A DNA stretch of 64,000 nt from Ornithinibacillus scapharcae TW25 (GTDB taxonomy: Bacteria > Bacillota > Bacilli > Bacillales > Amphibacillaceae), in assembly GCF_000190475.1 (NCBI RefSeq), contig NZ_AEWH01000059.1:124001-188000 (forward strand), read 5' to 3'. Made by a program: the position numbers and the translations under genes. The notes under the pieces are model-generated. The model had not been told where the DNA came from and ran no database searches. It saw only the letters and a program-made list of their open reading frames with translations. Shown here in pieces: positions 24,577 to 33,685 of this stretch (position 1 is the stretch's first letter; the number at the start of each line of letters is the position of its first letter).

Positions 24577-26043
24577 CTAGTTTTGATTGATTAATTCTTT
24601 TGCCTTAGACGCTGTTACATCCATATCTCTAGCGATTACTTCACTATCTGTGGATAATCCTTCTACTGTGGCACTCATTTCTTCGAGTCCCGCAGACGTC
24701 TCTTCGATAATGGCTGCCAAATCATTCGTTGATACCTCAATTTCGGTTGATTGATCCATTACTTTACTAGAAAGATTCGTAAAACTAGTTAAGCTTTCAT
24801 CCAAGACTTGTAATGTTTCGGTAACTTTCATAAAGTAATTAGATACTTCCTCTGTTGTCTTGACGTTTGTATCAATCTGAACATTGCTAGTTTTCATTTT
24901 CTCTAGGGCTTGTGAGTTACTTTCATTTAGTTCTATTAAGTTTTCGGTAATTCTTTCTGTTGACTTACTCGTCACTTCCGCTAGCTTACGTATCTCTTCT
25001 GCTACAACGGCAAATCCCTTACCAGCTTCTCCAGCTCTTGCCGCTTCAATCGAAGCATTTAGGGCGAGTAAGTTTGTTTGTTCTGTTATCCCTCTAATGG
25101 TTTCTGCAAACTCATTTGTTTCCTCAAGTTTACTAGATAAAGTTAAATAGGTTGAATTCAATTCCTCGATAGTTGCTTTTAGGGCATGAATATCTAATTT
25201 TAACTCATCAATTTGATTTTTACCTTCTAAGGAAGCCGTATACGCTTCTGATGATTCTACCTTCAATTGATTGGAAGTATCATAGATTGTTTGCATCCCT
25301 TGTTTCGTTTCAAATGCATTTTGAGATATATCTGTAATTTGATTAGATTGCGTTTCCACTCCACTTGCCATTTCATCAATTGAAGTTGCTATTTCTTTTT
25401 GCGAATTCATATTTTGTTGAATACGTTCGTTCATCGCGGAAATATTTTCCACAATAAGCGATACGTTAGACTCAAGCATTTCTTTGTCTTTTAATTTTAG
25501 TTCTGCATCCAAGGAGGACGCATTTAGTAACTCTTCAATTTTTTTAAACTGTCCCGCTGACAAGCGAATAATAACAAAGAACATTACACCTAACAAGATA
25601 TATATAAGCATAATATAACTAAATAAATCTTTAACTGCCGAATCGGTACTCATAACATGGTTTAGTATTAAAATTGCAAAACCATAGAAATAACCAAGTA
25701 AGAACCAGCCCAATCTGAGCTGTATTGCCGAAAACATCGTTAAAAACAAAAGTATTAATACGATTTGTATACTACTTCCACTAATAAACATCCCAATTAT
25801 GGAGAAAGTATATACCTGGATAATTGTAGCTAATGGAAATAGGTTCGGTTTCTTGAGTGCCTTAAATAAAAAGAAAAAACCAACCAATAAGAATACATCA
25901 ACACCATATAGAATCGTTGTATCCATATTACCAGTCGTTAGTGATAACATAAATGCCGCAAATAAAGAAATCCCCATTGTAATGACCATTAACGTATTTT
26001 TCTTGATTGTATCTGCTTGAATCAAATCTTTAACTAGATTCAT
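24577..26043 (-). CDS. Methyl-accepting chemotaxis protein
   Basis: About 488 residues. Six hydrophobic segments in the first 175 residues form a polytopic membrane sensor without a large outside domain. A coiled-coil signalling domain follows, with the hairpin tip [19 protein letters not shown] and [16 protein letters not shown] that contacts CheA/CheW (about residues 315-355). There is no HAMP domain by eye. The ATG at 26043 is preferred, with GGGTGA just upstream; an in-frame GTG at 26052 is possible. It is monocistronic. The ligand is unknown and the membrane head may sense membrane state or a hydrophobic cue. Confidence 0.85.
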   Translation of the reverse strand: MNLVKDLIQADTIKKNTLMVITMGISLFAAFMLSLTTGNMDTTILYGVDVFLLVGFFFLFKALKKPNLFPLATIIQVYTFSIIGMFISGSSIQIVLILLFLTMFSAIQLRLGWFLLGYFYGFAILILNHVMSTDSAVKDLFSYIMLIYILLGVMFFVIIRLSAGQFKKIEELLNASSLDAELKLKDKEMLESNVSLIVENISAMNERIQQNMNSQKEIATSIDEMASGVETQSNQITDISQNAFETKQGMQTIYDTSNQLKVESSEAYTASLEGKNQIDELKLDIHALKATIEELNSTYLTLSSKLEETNEFAETIRGITEQTNLLALNASIEAARAGEAGKGFAVVAEEIRKLAEVTSKSTERITENLIELNESNSQALEKMKTSNVQIDTNVKTTEEVSNYFMKVTETLQVLDESLTSFTNLSSKVMDQSTEIEVSTNDLAAIIEETSAGLEEMSATVEGLSTDSEVIARDMDVTASKAKELINQN

Positions 26044-26070
26044 GCTGCTCACCCATCTCTTCTTGTCTTT

Positions 26071-26112
26071 TACCCTCTATATCGACATGATTCGATATAG
26101 AGGGTAGTGTTT
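26071..26112. other. Perfect 15-bp hairpin between divergent genes
   Basis: TACCCTCTATATCGA (26071-26085) and TCGATATAGAGGGTA (26092-26106) form a perfect stem with a 6-base loop, followed on the plus strand by GTGTTTTTTGG. It looks like a plus-strand terminator yet no plus-strand gene ends here; on the minus strand it lies in the chemoreceptor leader. Confidence 0.6.
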
Positions 26113-26262
26113 TTTGGAAAAAATTAGTATCGGTATCATTTTCCAATAATTCACCTACACAATATGGTAGTCATCAGCCCATTTCTTACGAATCAACTCC
26201 CATTCTAGTCATTTTCCCCATATATTAAAACGAATGGAGAATTATCGAAGGAGGAATACGAG

Positions 26263-26730
26263 TTGAATTATTATGAATATGGATCACCACATGATGACGA
26301 AAGACAATTTAATTTACCTGGATATTTATGGGGGCAATTCTTTGGTCCTCAATTCCCCGGAGGCGGTCAACAGCCTGGCTTTACACCACCAGGACAAACT
26401 GGTGGATTCCCTGGTTTTCCAGGAGGAGGTTTTCCAGGAGGGGGCTTTCCTGGACAGCCTGGAGGAGGTCAGCAGCAAGGTGCGCCGACTTCCCCTCCAC
26501 CATCATTTACACCACAACAGCAACAATTTCAAACGTTTGCTGTAGACCCTGGTGCTATTAGAGGATGTTTATTCCGTTTCACCTATGTATGGCTCGCGAA
26601 CGGTAACGCGTTCTGGTACTATCCTACTTTTGTTGGTAGAAATTCTGTTGCTGGATTCAGATGGCGTGGAAATCGTTGGGTGTACTTTGGAATAGACTTA
26701 AATCGCATCGCTTCTTTCCAATGCTTCTAA
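26263..26730 (+). CDS. Glycine/proline-rich protein with aromatic C-terminal domain
   Basis: In this 155-residue protein residues about 28-75 are rich in PGG, FPGG and GQQ, resembling low-complexity coat or collagen-like segments. The tail (about 100-155) is a compact aromatic domain with GCLFRFTYVWL, FWYYPTFVGRNSV and NRWVYFGIDLNRI, plus two cysteines. There is no signal peptide. I know similar tails in spore formers but cannot name the function; a spore-surface protein is a guess. The TTG start follows AAGGAGG by about 8 bases. It is a single gene. Confidence 0.6.
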   Translation: MNYYEYGSPHDDERQFNLPGYLWGQFFGPQFPGGGQQPGFTPPGQTGGFPGFPGGGFPGGGFPGQPGGGQQQGAPTSPPPSFTPQQQQFQTFAVDPGAIRGCLFRFTYVWLANGNAFWYYPTFVGRNSVAGFRWRGNRWVYFGIDLNRIASFQCF

Positions 26731-26814
26731 ATTAGCCTAATTTACACAATTAATATAAATGTAAAAAACATTCCCCCTCCCTCTGCATACGATATAGTGG
26801 AAGGAGGGATTTTT

Positions 26815-27015
26815 GTGTGGGATAGACTTGCAGGCTTATATCTCATAGCCATTTTAGCAGGATTTGCCTTAACATTAGTACCAGCCTCAGCAATCATTAC
26901 ATCACCAGTTTCAACCGTCCTAACACTGATTGGCGGAATTATCATCGTAATCTTTGCCATCGCTATCATCCATCTTGCCTTTAGAGCACTTTTTACCAAG
27001 CATACAAAATCTTAG
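26815..27015 (+). CDS. Small two-span membrane protein
   Basis: A 66-residue protein with two long hydrophobic segments (about 5-25 and 33-57) and a basic C-terminus (FTKHTKS). I do not recognise the family. The GTG at 26815 is chosen because GGAGGG (26803-26808) lies 6 bases upstream. CCCTCC about 24 bases earlier could pair with that ribosome site. It is convergent with the YisP-like gene. Confidence 0.55.
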   Translation: MWDRLAGLYLIAILAGFALTLVPASAIITSPVSTVLTLIGGIIIVIFAIAIIHLAFRALFTKHTKS

Positions 27016-27050
27016 TTTTTATCTATTGTTTATACTATCGAACCATAGAA

Positions 27051-27083
27051 AGAGGCCAAGGGGTGCATTACCTCTTGGCCTCT
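27051..27083. terminator. Hairpin between convergent genes
   Basis: AGAGGCCAAG (27051-27060) pairs with CTTGGCCTCT (27074-27083), extended by GGGT/ACCT. T-runs are short on both sides, so it is a likely but weak shared terminator. Confidence 0.65.
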
Positions 27084-27127
27084 ATTCCATCTGATTTACC
27101 TTCGTAATTATCTATCAAATATTAGTT

Positions 27128-27946
27128 CTAGCTATTGATAATTTCATCAACTGTAGCTTCCACTTCTTGGCGCGATATTTTATCCTGACCATTTTTCAGC
27201 GCATGGAGTGTTCGGTGAGCTAAAGCTAGTGGTATCCTACAAAATAGAATGATATTCTTTGTTTTGATATCTTTCATATATTCGTCTGCTTTCGCTAAAT
27301 TAGCTGATGCATATTCAAACATATCATCCCTTGTCCAAGTATCTGGGAAGAATTTGACTCCTCTATCAGCATCCTCCTCTTGATTGCGAAGAATATTGAC
27401 CGCTTGAAGTCCTCTACCATAACCAATAGCTAAATCAGAGTCCGTTTCCGTATTGTCATACCATCTCCAAATATCTGATAGCATTACGCCAACAAGACCA
27501 GCTACATAGTATGTATACTCATCTAAGTCTTCTTTCGTTATTATCTGCCAATTTTTCCCAACCCAATCAGCCATACCTCTTGCCATAATACTAGTTGAAT
27601 CTAGTACCTTTTCTACTATACCTTCCGGACAAAAGGAAACCCAGTCAGCTAGTCTTATCGTTACTTCTGGAAGCATCTTTTGGTATGGTTCAATTAATTG
27701 CATATAAGATTCGACATTAAAATTATCTTTTAATAGTTCACTAGTAGAACGTAATAAATGTTGTTTGATTTCAGCATCCATTTGTTCATGGTCTTCAATC
27801 TCATCTATTGCTCGCATACATAGGTAGGCAGAAGCAACAGTTTTCCGTAATCTCGGTTTTAAAAGTTTTATCGGAATATAGAATGTTCTGCTCGTTTCTT
27901 TAAGCATGCGCATTACTTCTTTTTCTAACTTCACCACGTCACTCAA
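27128..27946 (-). CDS. yisP: Phytoene/squalene synthase family enzyme, YisP-like
   Basis: This 272-residue all-helical protein belongs to the trans-isoprenyl diphosphate synthase group. The first Asp-rich motif is RAIDEIEDHEQ (near 66-76). The second reads NILRNQEEDADRG (near 186-198), with Asn where canonical head-to-head synthases have Asp after NILR. Length and wording match Bacillus YisP, which acts as a farnesyl diphosphate phosphatase producing farnesol rather than squalene. That activity is inferred from the family. The TTG start follows AAGGAGG by about 10 bases. The gene stands alone, with no carotenoid or hopanoid genes nearby. Confidence 0.78.
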   Translation of the reverse strand: MSDVVKLEKEVMRMLKETSRTFYIPIKLLKPRLRKTVASAYLCMRAIDEIEDHEQMDAEIKQHLLRSTSELLKDNFNVESYMQLIEPYQKMLPEVTIRLADWVSFCPEGIVEKVLDSTSIMARGMADWVGKNWQIITKEDLDEYTYYVAGLVGVMLSDIWRWYDNTETDSDLAIGYGRGLQAVNILRNQEEDADRGVKFFPDTWTRDDMFEYASANLAKADEYMKDIKTKNIILFCRIPLALAHRTLHALKNGQDKISRQEVEATVDEIINS

Positions 27947-27994
27947 GCTGGTATATCCTCCTTAAAAACTAACACTAAAGTTTGCTCTTTTGTG

Positions 27995-28040
27995 AAAGGG
28001 ATTCCTTGAAAGCTACCACTTTCTTAGAATCCCTTTTATT
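27995..28040. other. Inverted repeat upstream of yisP-like gene
   Basis: AAAGGGATTC (27995-28004) pairs with GAATCCCTTT (28027-28036), with an inner GAAAG/CTTTC pair. The better T-run is on the plus strand although both flanking genes are on the minus strand. It may still terminate the lipoprotein transcript. Confidence 0.5.
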
Positions 28041-28137
28041 TAATCCATATTTTATCCATTGTTATTTTACGCTTAACATAAATAAAGTATAACAAACTTT
28101 TTGGGATAATGCTTGAATGAAGTATAGGTATATAGGA

Positions 28138-29184
28138 TTACTCCACATGAATGGTTATTTCTTGCTTAATGACTTTTCCATTATCATTTCCCATATCATA
28201 TACAAGGTCACCTGTAAGTTTTTCACCATTTTCTCCATAAGCCTCTATCACTTGTTTTCCATTGTTACCATGTGAAGGGTCCACTTCAATTTCAATCGTA
28301 TAATCTTTCAAGTTCTTTATTCTATTATCTTTCTCAGGATCCTCCAAATAAATCACAGCTGATCCGTCTGGATTAATATAAGAAAATCCGCTAAATCCTG
28401 TCGTGATGTAGTCTGGTAAATTTGCGTCTGTACGGATAAAGGTTTCCTCCACAAGATTGCTTTTCAAATTAATAACCATGTAATCCTTCAACTTTTCAAC
28501 AGTTGGTTCTATCCAAACATTTGGGTCTCCTTGGTCTTCTGGAATATCCCATTCTGGTTCTTCAATAGTGAAGGATTGTTTATTTTTATCAAATAGAATA
28601 GTCTTTCGAAAAGCTGCTTTTGTCAAAACCTTTTCCTCGTAAGAATCATAATAAATTCTAGCAAAACTTCCCTCTATCCCATCTTGATAATGTTTTTGGA
28701 TTTCTTCATTGACTTGAGAGCTTGAGTCAAACGAAAGTTCTATATGTAATAATCCATCAAATCCATCTGGAATGTTCGCTTCTATCTCATAGGCACCTGT
28801 AGGTTCAACTGTACCATTCCCATCTCCTCCAATAAACGTTCCTTCCTCTGGACTCATATCTAGATAAATACGGGATTCCGGTAAAAGATTGGTAGTTCCT
28901 TTTGCTATAACTTTGTTTCCTTCAATGTTGACATCGCCTTTAAACCATACGTTCAAATCTCCCTGATCGGTTGGGGCCTTAGAATTTTCTACTTCGAAAG
29001 ATACCTCTTTAGAATCCCCCTCATCCTCAGAGTCCGCTGCTTCCCCACCATTCTCAGCCACATTTTCTTCGGACTTTTCTGCGGCATCCTTGCTTTGTGA
29101 TTTTTCTGAGCTATCACAAGCTGTAATGAAAAGAACTAATATAAAAACTATAATAACAAGCAATCTACTATATCCCATATACAT
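28138..29184 (-). CDS. Lipoprotein with duplicated domain
   Basis: This 348-residue protein has a lipoprotein signal (hydrophobic core then LFITAC at about 18-23), so it is diacylated at the cysteine and held on the outer membrane face. An acidic linker (about 25-65) precedes two similar beta-rich units that both begin with DQG(D/P)xNVW (near residues 73 and 222) and continue with a strand ending LxExxI. I do not recognise the domain. An AAGGGAAGTG site precedes the ATG. It is a single gene, divergent from the AI-2E family transporter. Confidence 0.65.
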   Translation of the reverse strand: MYMGYSRLLVIIVFILVLFITACDSSEKSQSKDAAEKSEENVAENGGEAADSEDEGDSKEVSFEVENSKAPTDQGDLNVWFKGDVNIEGNKVIAKGTTNLLPESRIYLDMSPEEGTFIGGDGNGTVEPTGAYEIEANIPDGFDGLLHIELSFDSSSQVNEEIQKHYQDGIEGSFARIYYDSYEEKVLTKAAFRKTILFDKNKQSFTIEEPEWDIPEDQGDPNVWIEPTVEKLKDYMVINLKSNLVEETFIRTDANLPDYITTGFSGFSYINPDGSAVIYLEDPEKDNRIKNLKDYTIEIEVDPSHGNNGKQVIEAYGENGEKLTGDLVYDMGNDNGKVIKQEITIHVE

Positions 29185-29366
29185 TACACTTCCCTTTTAT
29201 TTTTTATTATATAATATGATAGTCTTAGGACTATTAAGGCAGCAACAGGACGATTTACTTATTTTAAGGATAATCCCTAATACCTATATCCATGTGTGAT
29301 TTAAAACTTAAATGGAAACTTTCTCCTCTTTCCACTATAATAAAAATAAAAAGGAGTACCGCCTCA

Positions 29367-30521
29367 ATGAATTCAGATAACCGATTTATTAAATTCCTTG
29401 GAGGTAAAAATCTAGTATTTGTATTAGTATTACTAATATTAATTGGATTAATGGTGTTTATATTTGATAAAGTTTCGTTTATCTTTAATCCGTTACTCGT
29501 AATACTATCTACCATAACACCTCCTATCATTCTAGCCTTTGTAGCCTATTATCTATTAAATCCGATAGTGGATATATTAGAAAAAGTTAAAATTAAACGT
29601 ATTTGGGGAATTATTATCATCATTATTGGGATAAGTGGTTTATTAGTAGGATTGGTACTATTAATCGCACCAGCAATCGAGAGACAGATCTCCGAATTAT
29701 TCACAACGTTTCCTAAGTACTTACAACAACTATGGATAGATATTAATGATTGGGTGCAAAACTCTTTTCTTGCCCCGTACTATGATGAAGCATATGATTG
29801 GGTCGTATCGAACTTTAGCAATATTCCTGGGATTATTGGCAGCTATGTAGCAGATGCCTTTGCGGGAGTTAGAAGCCTAGCAAGCACTGTCACGAACTTT
29901 GTTGTCGTAATTGTGACGTTCCCGATAATTTTATTCTTCTTATTGAAGGATGGAGATCGTTTTAAGGAATACAGCTTAACATTATTGCCACCGAAATATC
30001 GTAATGATGTCAATAAAATCTTAAACAATATGGACGCTCAAGTTGGTTCGTATATTCAAGGACAGATTATTGTAGCTTCATGTATCGCTATCCTCCTGTA
30101 TATTGGATACTTAATTATCGGACTTGACTATGCCATTACATTAGCAATCTTAGCAGGAGTCCTGAGTGTTGTCCCTTATCTGGGTCCAACGCTTTCTATT
30201 ATACCGGCAGTAATTATCGCAATGGTAAATTCTCCATTTATGCTGCTGAAGCTTGCGGTGGTTTGGATTATCGTGCAATTCTTAGAAGGAAATTTCATCT
30301 CTCCTAATATTATGGGGAAAACCATGAAAATTCACCCACTAACCATCATTATCGTTTTACTAGTAGCTGGTAACTTATTTGGATTATTAGGTGTCATTCT
30401 CGGAATACCTGGATATGCAATCGTAAAAGTTCTGGTTTCATACATTTATGATCAGTTCAGGAATCGATATAATCGTTACTATGGAAAAGAATATGGTGCT
30501 TATGAGTCTGAAGAAAAGTAA
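29367..30521 (+). CDS. AI-2E family transporter
   Basis: About 384 residues with seven to eight membrane segments match the AI-2E/PerM/YubA family: FPIILFFLLKDGDRF near the middle, then VASCIAILLYIGYLIIGLDYA, LSVVPYLGPTLSIIPA and GNFISPNIMGKTMKIHPL. Members are secondary transporters; characterised Bacillaceae ones include Na+(Li+)/H+ antiporters, so quorum-signal export should not be assumed. The ATG at 29367 follows AAGGAG by 10 bases; a longer in-frame extension to 29292 lacks a site. It is monocistronic with a strong terminator. Confidence 0.85.
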   Translation: MNSDNRFIKFLGGKNLVFVLVLLILIGLMVFIFDKVSFIFNPLLVILSTITPPIILAFVAYYLLNPIVDILEKVKIKRIWGIIIIIIGISGLLVGLVLLIAPAIERQISELFTTFPKYLQQLWIDINDWVQNSFLAPYYDEAYDWVVSNFSNIPGIIGSYVADAFAGVRSLASTVTNFVVVIVTFPIILFFLLKDGDRFKEYSLTLLPPKYRNDVNKILNNMDAQVGSYIQGQIIVASCIAILLYIGYLIIGLDYAITLAILAGVLSVVPYLGPTLSIIPAVIIAMVNSPFMLLKLAVVWIIVQFLEGNFISPNIMGKTMKIHPLTIIIVLLVAGNLFGLLGVILGIPGYAIVKVLVSYIYDQFRNRYNRYYGKEYGAYESEEK

Positions 30522-30523
30522 AA

Positions 30524-30566
30524 AAAGGTTGGTGCTACGGATTTATCCTATAGCACCAACCTTTTT
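30524..30566 (+). terminator. Intrinsic terminator
   Basis: AAAGGTTGGTGCTA (30524-30537) pairs with TAGCACCAACCTTT (30551-30564), followed by T residues. Confidence 0.88.
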
Positions 30567-30694
30567 ATCATTCCCGCACATTTTTATCTAGAAATATAGT
30601 GGAAACGCAAATCACAAAACAAACACGATTATTTCAGCCTGTCACATTACTGGGGTTCCTGTCCTAATTACCTTGCATTACACTAGAAGGAAGA

Positions 30695-30844
30695 TTAATC
30701 ATCTCTACGCAATACTAAAATGGATAGAATACCTAATCCGAACCCTACCGCTCCTCCTGCTTCAATATTATGAAAGAACAATCCAACTCCCGTACCAGTT
30801 ATCAAAAAACCGAAGAACGCCAAACCGCTTCTCACATGATTCAT
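30695..30844 (-). CDS. Small two-span membrane protein
   Basis: About 49 residues with two hydrophobic segments (FFGFLITGTGVGLFF and GGAVGFGLGILSILVL) and a charged RRDD end. I recognise no family. The ATG at 30844 is preferred because GGGGGT lies 7 bases upstream; ATG 30847 and 30877 are alternatives. It is a single gene, tail to tail with the AI-2E family transporter. Confidence 0.5.
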   Translation of the reverse strand: MNHVRSGLAFFGFLITGTGVGLFFHNIEAGGAVGFGLGILSILVLRRDD

Positions 30845-31102
30845 CATTTGAACCCCCATTAAACTAATGTCATCCATAGTATATTCAGGGGAAAAAAATT
30901 GGTTAATTATTTTTTGTGTAGGTCAAGTGCCTATCTAACTAAAAAATACTCTCTAAAATAGCGAGTATATTAATAATCATGCCTTTAAAGCATGTATAAC
31001 TTGATTCAATTCTACAGTTAAATTATCCAGTTTTTTGGATACATGTAAAGCCGGAGTTTTATAGTATCATATAATCATATATTTGTCTGAAAATTTTACT
31101 TG

Positions 31103-31131
31103 AAATAAAAAAGAGATGCATTCGCATCTCT
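31103..31131 (-). terminator. Intrinsic terminator of the acetyltransferase gene
   Basis: AGAGATGC (31112-31119) pairs with GCATCTCT (31124-31131), with a long T-run on the minus strand. Confidence 0.85.
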
Positions 31132-31156
31132 ACCAGAATATTTCTTATCTCTGTAT

Positions 31157-31660
31157 CTAATCAACACCAACAATCGTACTTCTTCTTTCTAGAAATACAA
31201 CATCTCTCCATTGGCCATGCAACTTTCCAACCCTTTTCCGGGTACCGACCACTTCAAATCCTAACTTCGTATGCAATTGCAAGCTAGCTTTGTTTTCTGG
31301 GAAAATTAAAGCTTGTAACGTCCAGAAACCATGTTCTTCACTAGAACGAATTAATTCCTCTAGTAGCATTGTACCCACACCTTTACCAGCTACATCTTGT
31401 GATATATAGATACTGACCTCTGCTACACCTGAATAAGCTTCCTTATGCACCGACTGACTTAACGCTGCCCAGCCTACTACCTGATTATTCTCTCTCGCTA
31501 CTAGACGACAATGTCTTAAGTGTCCTCTATCCCAATCCTTCCACATAGGAGGTGCTATATCGAACGTAGCATTCCCTGTTTGAATTCCTTCTACATAAAT
31601 TGCTTCAACCTGATCCCAGTCAAATGGATCCATCGATGTAATCACTATATCTTTTTCCAT
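31157..31660 (-). CDS. GNAT N-acetyltransferase, phosphinothricin acetyltransferase-like
   Basis: This 167-residue GNAT enzyme resembles the PAT/YwnH group: EAIYVEGIQTGNATFD near 18-34, VAEVSIYISQDVAGKGVGTMLLEELI (the acetyl-CoA loop, near 80-105) and ALIFPENKASLQLHTKLGFEVVGTRKRVGKLHGQWRD in the last third. These enzymes acetylate small amines such as phosphinothricin or methionine sulfoximine; the natural substrate is unknown. The start has only a weak site. A second GNAT gene lies 45 bases upstream on the same strand. Confidence 0.85.
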   Translation of the reverse strand: MEKDIVITSMDPFDWDQVEAIYVEGIQTGNATFDIAPPMWKDWDRGHLRHCRLVARENNQVVGWAALSQSVHKEAYSGVAEVSIYISQDVAGKGVGTMLLEELIRSSEEHGFWTLQALIFPENKASLQLHTKLGFEVVGTRKRVGKLHGQWRDVVFLERRSTIVGVD

Positions 31661-31705
31661 TTATTCACCATACTCACTATTTTTGTAATTTCAATCATTT
31701 TAAAA

Positions 31706-32218
31706 CTAGTTCTTAGAGGAAAGGTCAATCCAAAATCTCCTTTTAACGGTTTGGTCTTCATCTACTTCAGACTTATCTTCTCGGCCACCATTATTCAAGA
31801 TTACTTTGGCAGAACCAATATTATCTTCATCGCATGTGATTAAAACTTTATCCATTCCCAATTCCCTACATTTATCCAATCCCATTTTTAATAGTAATGT
31901 CGCATAACCCTTCTGTCGTTCAGAAGGACGTACACTATAGCCGATATTTCCTCCAATTCGATATAGAAAATCATTTAGTTCATGACGAATATCAATCATT
32001 CCCAATATTCTATCCTTGTGGTTCACTAAAAAATAACTAGAGAATGGTAACCAATTACCATAGCCATCTTTTCTTTTCATCATTTCCTCGAGATAACTTT
32101 CATAATTTACGAAGTCATGTAAATTAAAACAACTAGGAATGACTCTAGACGAACCCCATTCATTCAAATACTCCCGATGCGCTCTCTCCCATTCAGCAGT
32201 AGGTATAACTAGCCGCAT
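31706..32218 (-). CDS. GNAT family N-acetyltransferase
   Basis: This 170-residue GNAT protein shows GNIGYSVRPSERQKGYATLLLKMGLDKCRELG at about 89-120, which holds the acetyl-CoA binding loop (RQKGYA), followed by VLITCDEDNIGSAKVILNNGG. An AGAGGGGGGAG site precedes the ATG. It lies directly upstream of the PAT-like gene and may be co-transcribed with it. The substrate is unknown. Confidence 0.82.
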   Translation of the reverse strand: MRLVIPTAEWERAHREYLNEWGSSRVIPSCFNLHDFVNYESYLEEMMKRKDGYGNWLPFSSYFLVNHKDRILGMIDIRHELNDFLYRIGGNIGYSVRPSERQKGYATLLLKMGLDKCRELGMDKVLITCDEDNIGSAKVILNNGGREDKSEVDEDQTVKRRFWIDLSSKN

Positions 32219-32244
32219 GGTTACTCCCCCCTCTTGTTAAAAAC

Positions 32245-32290
32245 AAATAAACAACGAATTGATTATTTTCTATGATAATCAATTCGTTGT
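32245..32290 (-). terminator. Strong intrinsic terminator of the PadR-HAAS operon
   Basis: A perfect 16-bp stem (32251-32266 with 32275-32290) with an 8-base loop is followed on the minus strand by TTATTTGTTTTT. Confidence 0.88.
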
Positions 32291-32310
32291 ACTTTGAAAA
32301 GAATATATTT

Positions 32311-33318
32311 CTACTTTTTTCGAACTTTTATCATGCCATCTACAATATCCCATAACAAGGCTACGATAAAGATAATCACAGTAGCACCCGTTACGTTTTT
32401 CCATATTGTTTCCATTATTTCGTAACCCTCTGTTCCCTGTTCGACTATACCGGCATTCATTAGACCTTCCATAAAATGAGGGTTCCAAAATGACTGACTA
32501 GTAATCATGAAATAAACGACCATTAAAGCAACTAGATTCACTACAGTAGTACAAACAACTAGCTTCATCGTCCATTTTCCTGAAATTAGTTTTAAACACT
32601 CTTTTACAATGAACAGTGCTAACAATAGGAGTAAGAACGGCATATATTCTGGAAATTTCGCTTCATTCAGGAATGGAATAACTCCTACAAATTCACCATC
32701 ACTAAACCTAAATATCCCAAAGTAGTTGCTAGAAAAGCCAAACATCCCCATCAAGATAACATAAAATACAATTGCAATGATGGGTTCTGACCGTTTAATA
32801 GTTTTCTTTGGATGTGGAATAGGAGGGAGCATGGATGGCATCCAGTTTTTATCTAATTTCAAATCTCCGGCTTTAAACCCACCATAATATTCTCCTAATG
32901 CAAAGCCAAGTGTTACCCAACCCAACGCTTGTGGAATTGCAGTAACGGTGGAAACAATAAATTCTATAAAATGATCTAGGATTTCCACAGGGTTAATAAC
33001 CGTTTTAATAGCAAAAGCACCTACTAATGTTATTCCCACCGAAATCAATACAATTTTTAACACTAGGATAAAGGATTCATATAGTTCTGGTCCAATTAGG
33101 TAACTTTTAGAACCGCGGTACTTATGTGCCATAGTCCTAGGACTACCCAATTCCATTAATACTTCTTCCACCATTTTGTCCGTATTGTTTCCACCATCCC
33201 CAACACGTTCTTCCAGCATATCCTCAATTAGCCCTCTTAGTTCAATTGCGATATCCTCTCGCTGTGATTGCGGCAACCTTTGTGTTACCGCATAAACATA
33301 ACGATTAACCATCTCCAT
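32311..33318 (-). CDS. HAAS domain (DUF1700-like) membrane protein
   Basis: This 335-residue protein has an N-terminal helical HAAS-type domain (about 1-75; RYVYAVTQRLPQSQREDIAIELRGLIED, then LGSPRTMAHKYRG) followed by about seven membrane segments. HAAS proteins are almost always encoded next to PadR regulators and are thought to act as signalling partners or membrane effectors. Here its start overlaps the PadR gene by 14 bases. The substrate or signal is unknown. A second, shorter HAAS gene with its own PadR lies at 42914-43546. Confidence 0.75.
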   Translation of the reverse strand: MEMVNRYVYAVTQRLPQSQREDIAIELRGLIEDMLEERVGDGGNNTDKMVEEVLMELGSPRTMAHKYRGSKSYLIGPELYESFILVLKIVLISVGITLVGAFAIKTVINPVEILDHFIEFIVSTVTAIPQALGWVTLGFALGEYYGGFKAGDLKLDKNWMPSMLPPIPHPKKTIKRSEPIIAIVFYVILMGMFGFSSNYFGIFRFSDGEFVGVIPFLNEAKFPEYMPFLLLLLALFIVKECLKLISGKWTMKLVVCTTVVNLVALMVVYFMITSQSFWNPHFMEGLMNAGIVEQGTEGYEIMETIWKNVTGATVIIFIVALLWDIVDGMIKVRKK

Positions 33319-33664
33319 TTACATCGTCTCCCTTATTAAGAATTAAATCATTTAAACTACTAACAATGCTTTGCCATTCGACACACAACTGCTCATACAC
33401 GCTTTTTCCAGTCTCACTAAGCACATAATACTTTCTTGGCCTGGCTTCATTTGTATCCCAGCTACTGTCCAATAAACCTTGCTTTTCTAATCTTCTCAGC
33501 AATGGATATAAGGTCCCGGGCTCCACGTGAATTCCTTTTTCATCTAGCAATGTGACAAGTGAATAACCATACTGAGGACTTGAAAGCTGGCTCAGCACGC
33601 CTATCGTAATGGTTCCACGTCTTAATTCGAGCATCAATTTGTCGATATGTTCTTGTTCGTTCAT
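33305..33664 (-). CDS. PadR family transcriptional regulator
   Basis: This 119-residue winged-helix regulator has the PadR core: LRRGTITIGVLSQLSSPQYGYSLVTLLDEKG, then VEPGTLYPLLRRLEKQGLLDSSW and RPRKYYVLSETGKS. It is the first gene of a two-gene operon and probably represses it through the dyad that covers the spacer and -10 of the promoter. An AGGAG site precedes the ATG. The inducer is unknown; PadR-HAAS pairs often answer to membrane-active compounds. Confidence 0.88.
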   Translation of the reverse strand: MNEQEHIDKLMLELRRGTITIGVLSQLSSPQYGYSLVTLLDEKGIHVEPGTLYPLLRRLEKQGLLDSSWDTNEARPRKYYVLSETGKSVYEQLCVEWQSIVSSLNDLILNKGDDVNGDG

Positions 33665-33685
33665 CTTTTATCAACTCCTACCGAT

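Noticed and set aside
29292-29366. Longer N-terminus of the AI-2E family transporter
   Set aside because: The extension has no ribosome site and a clear AAGGAG precedes the internal ATG at 29367.
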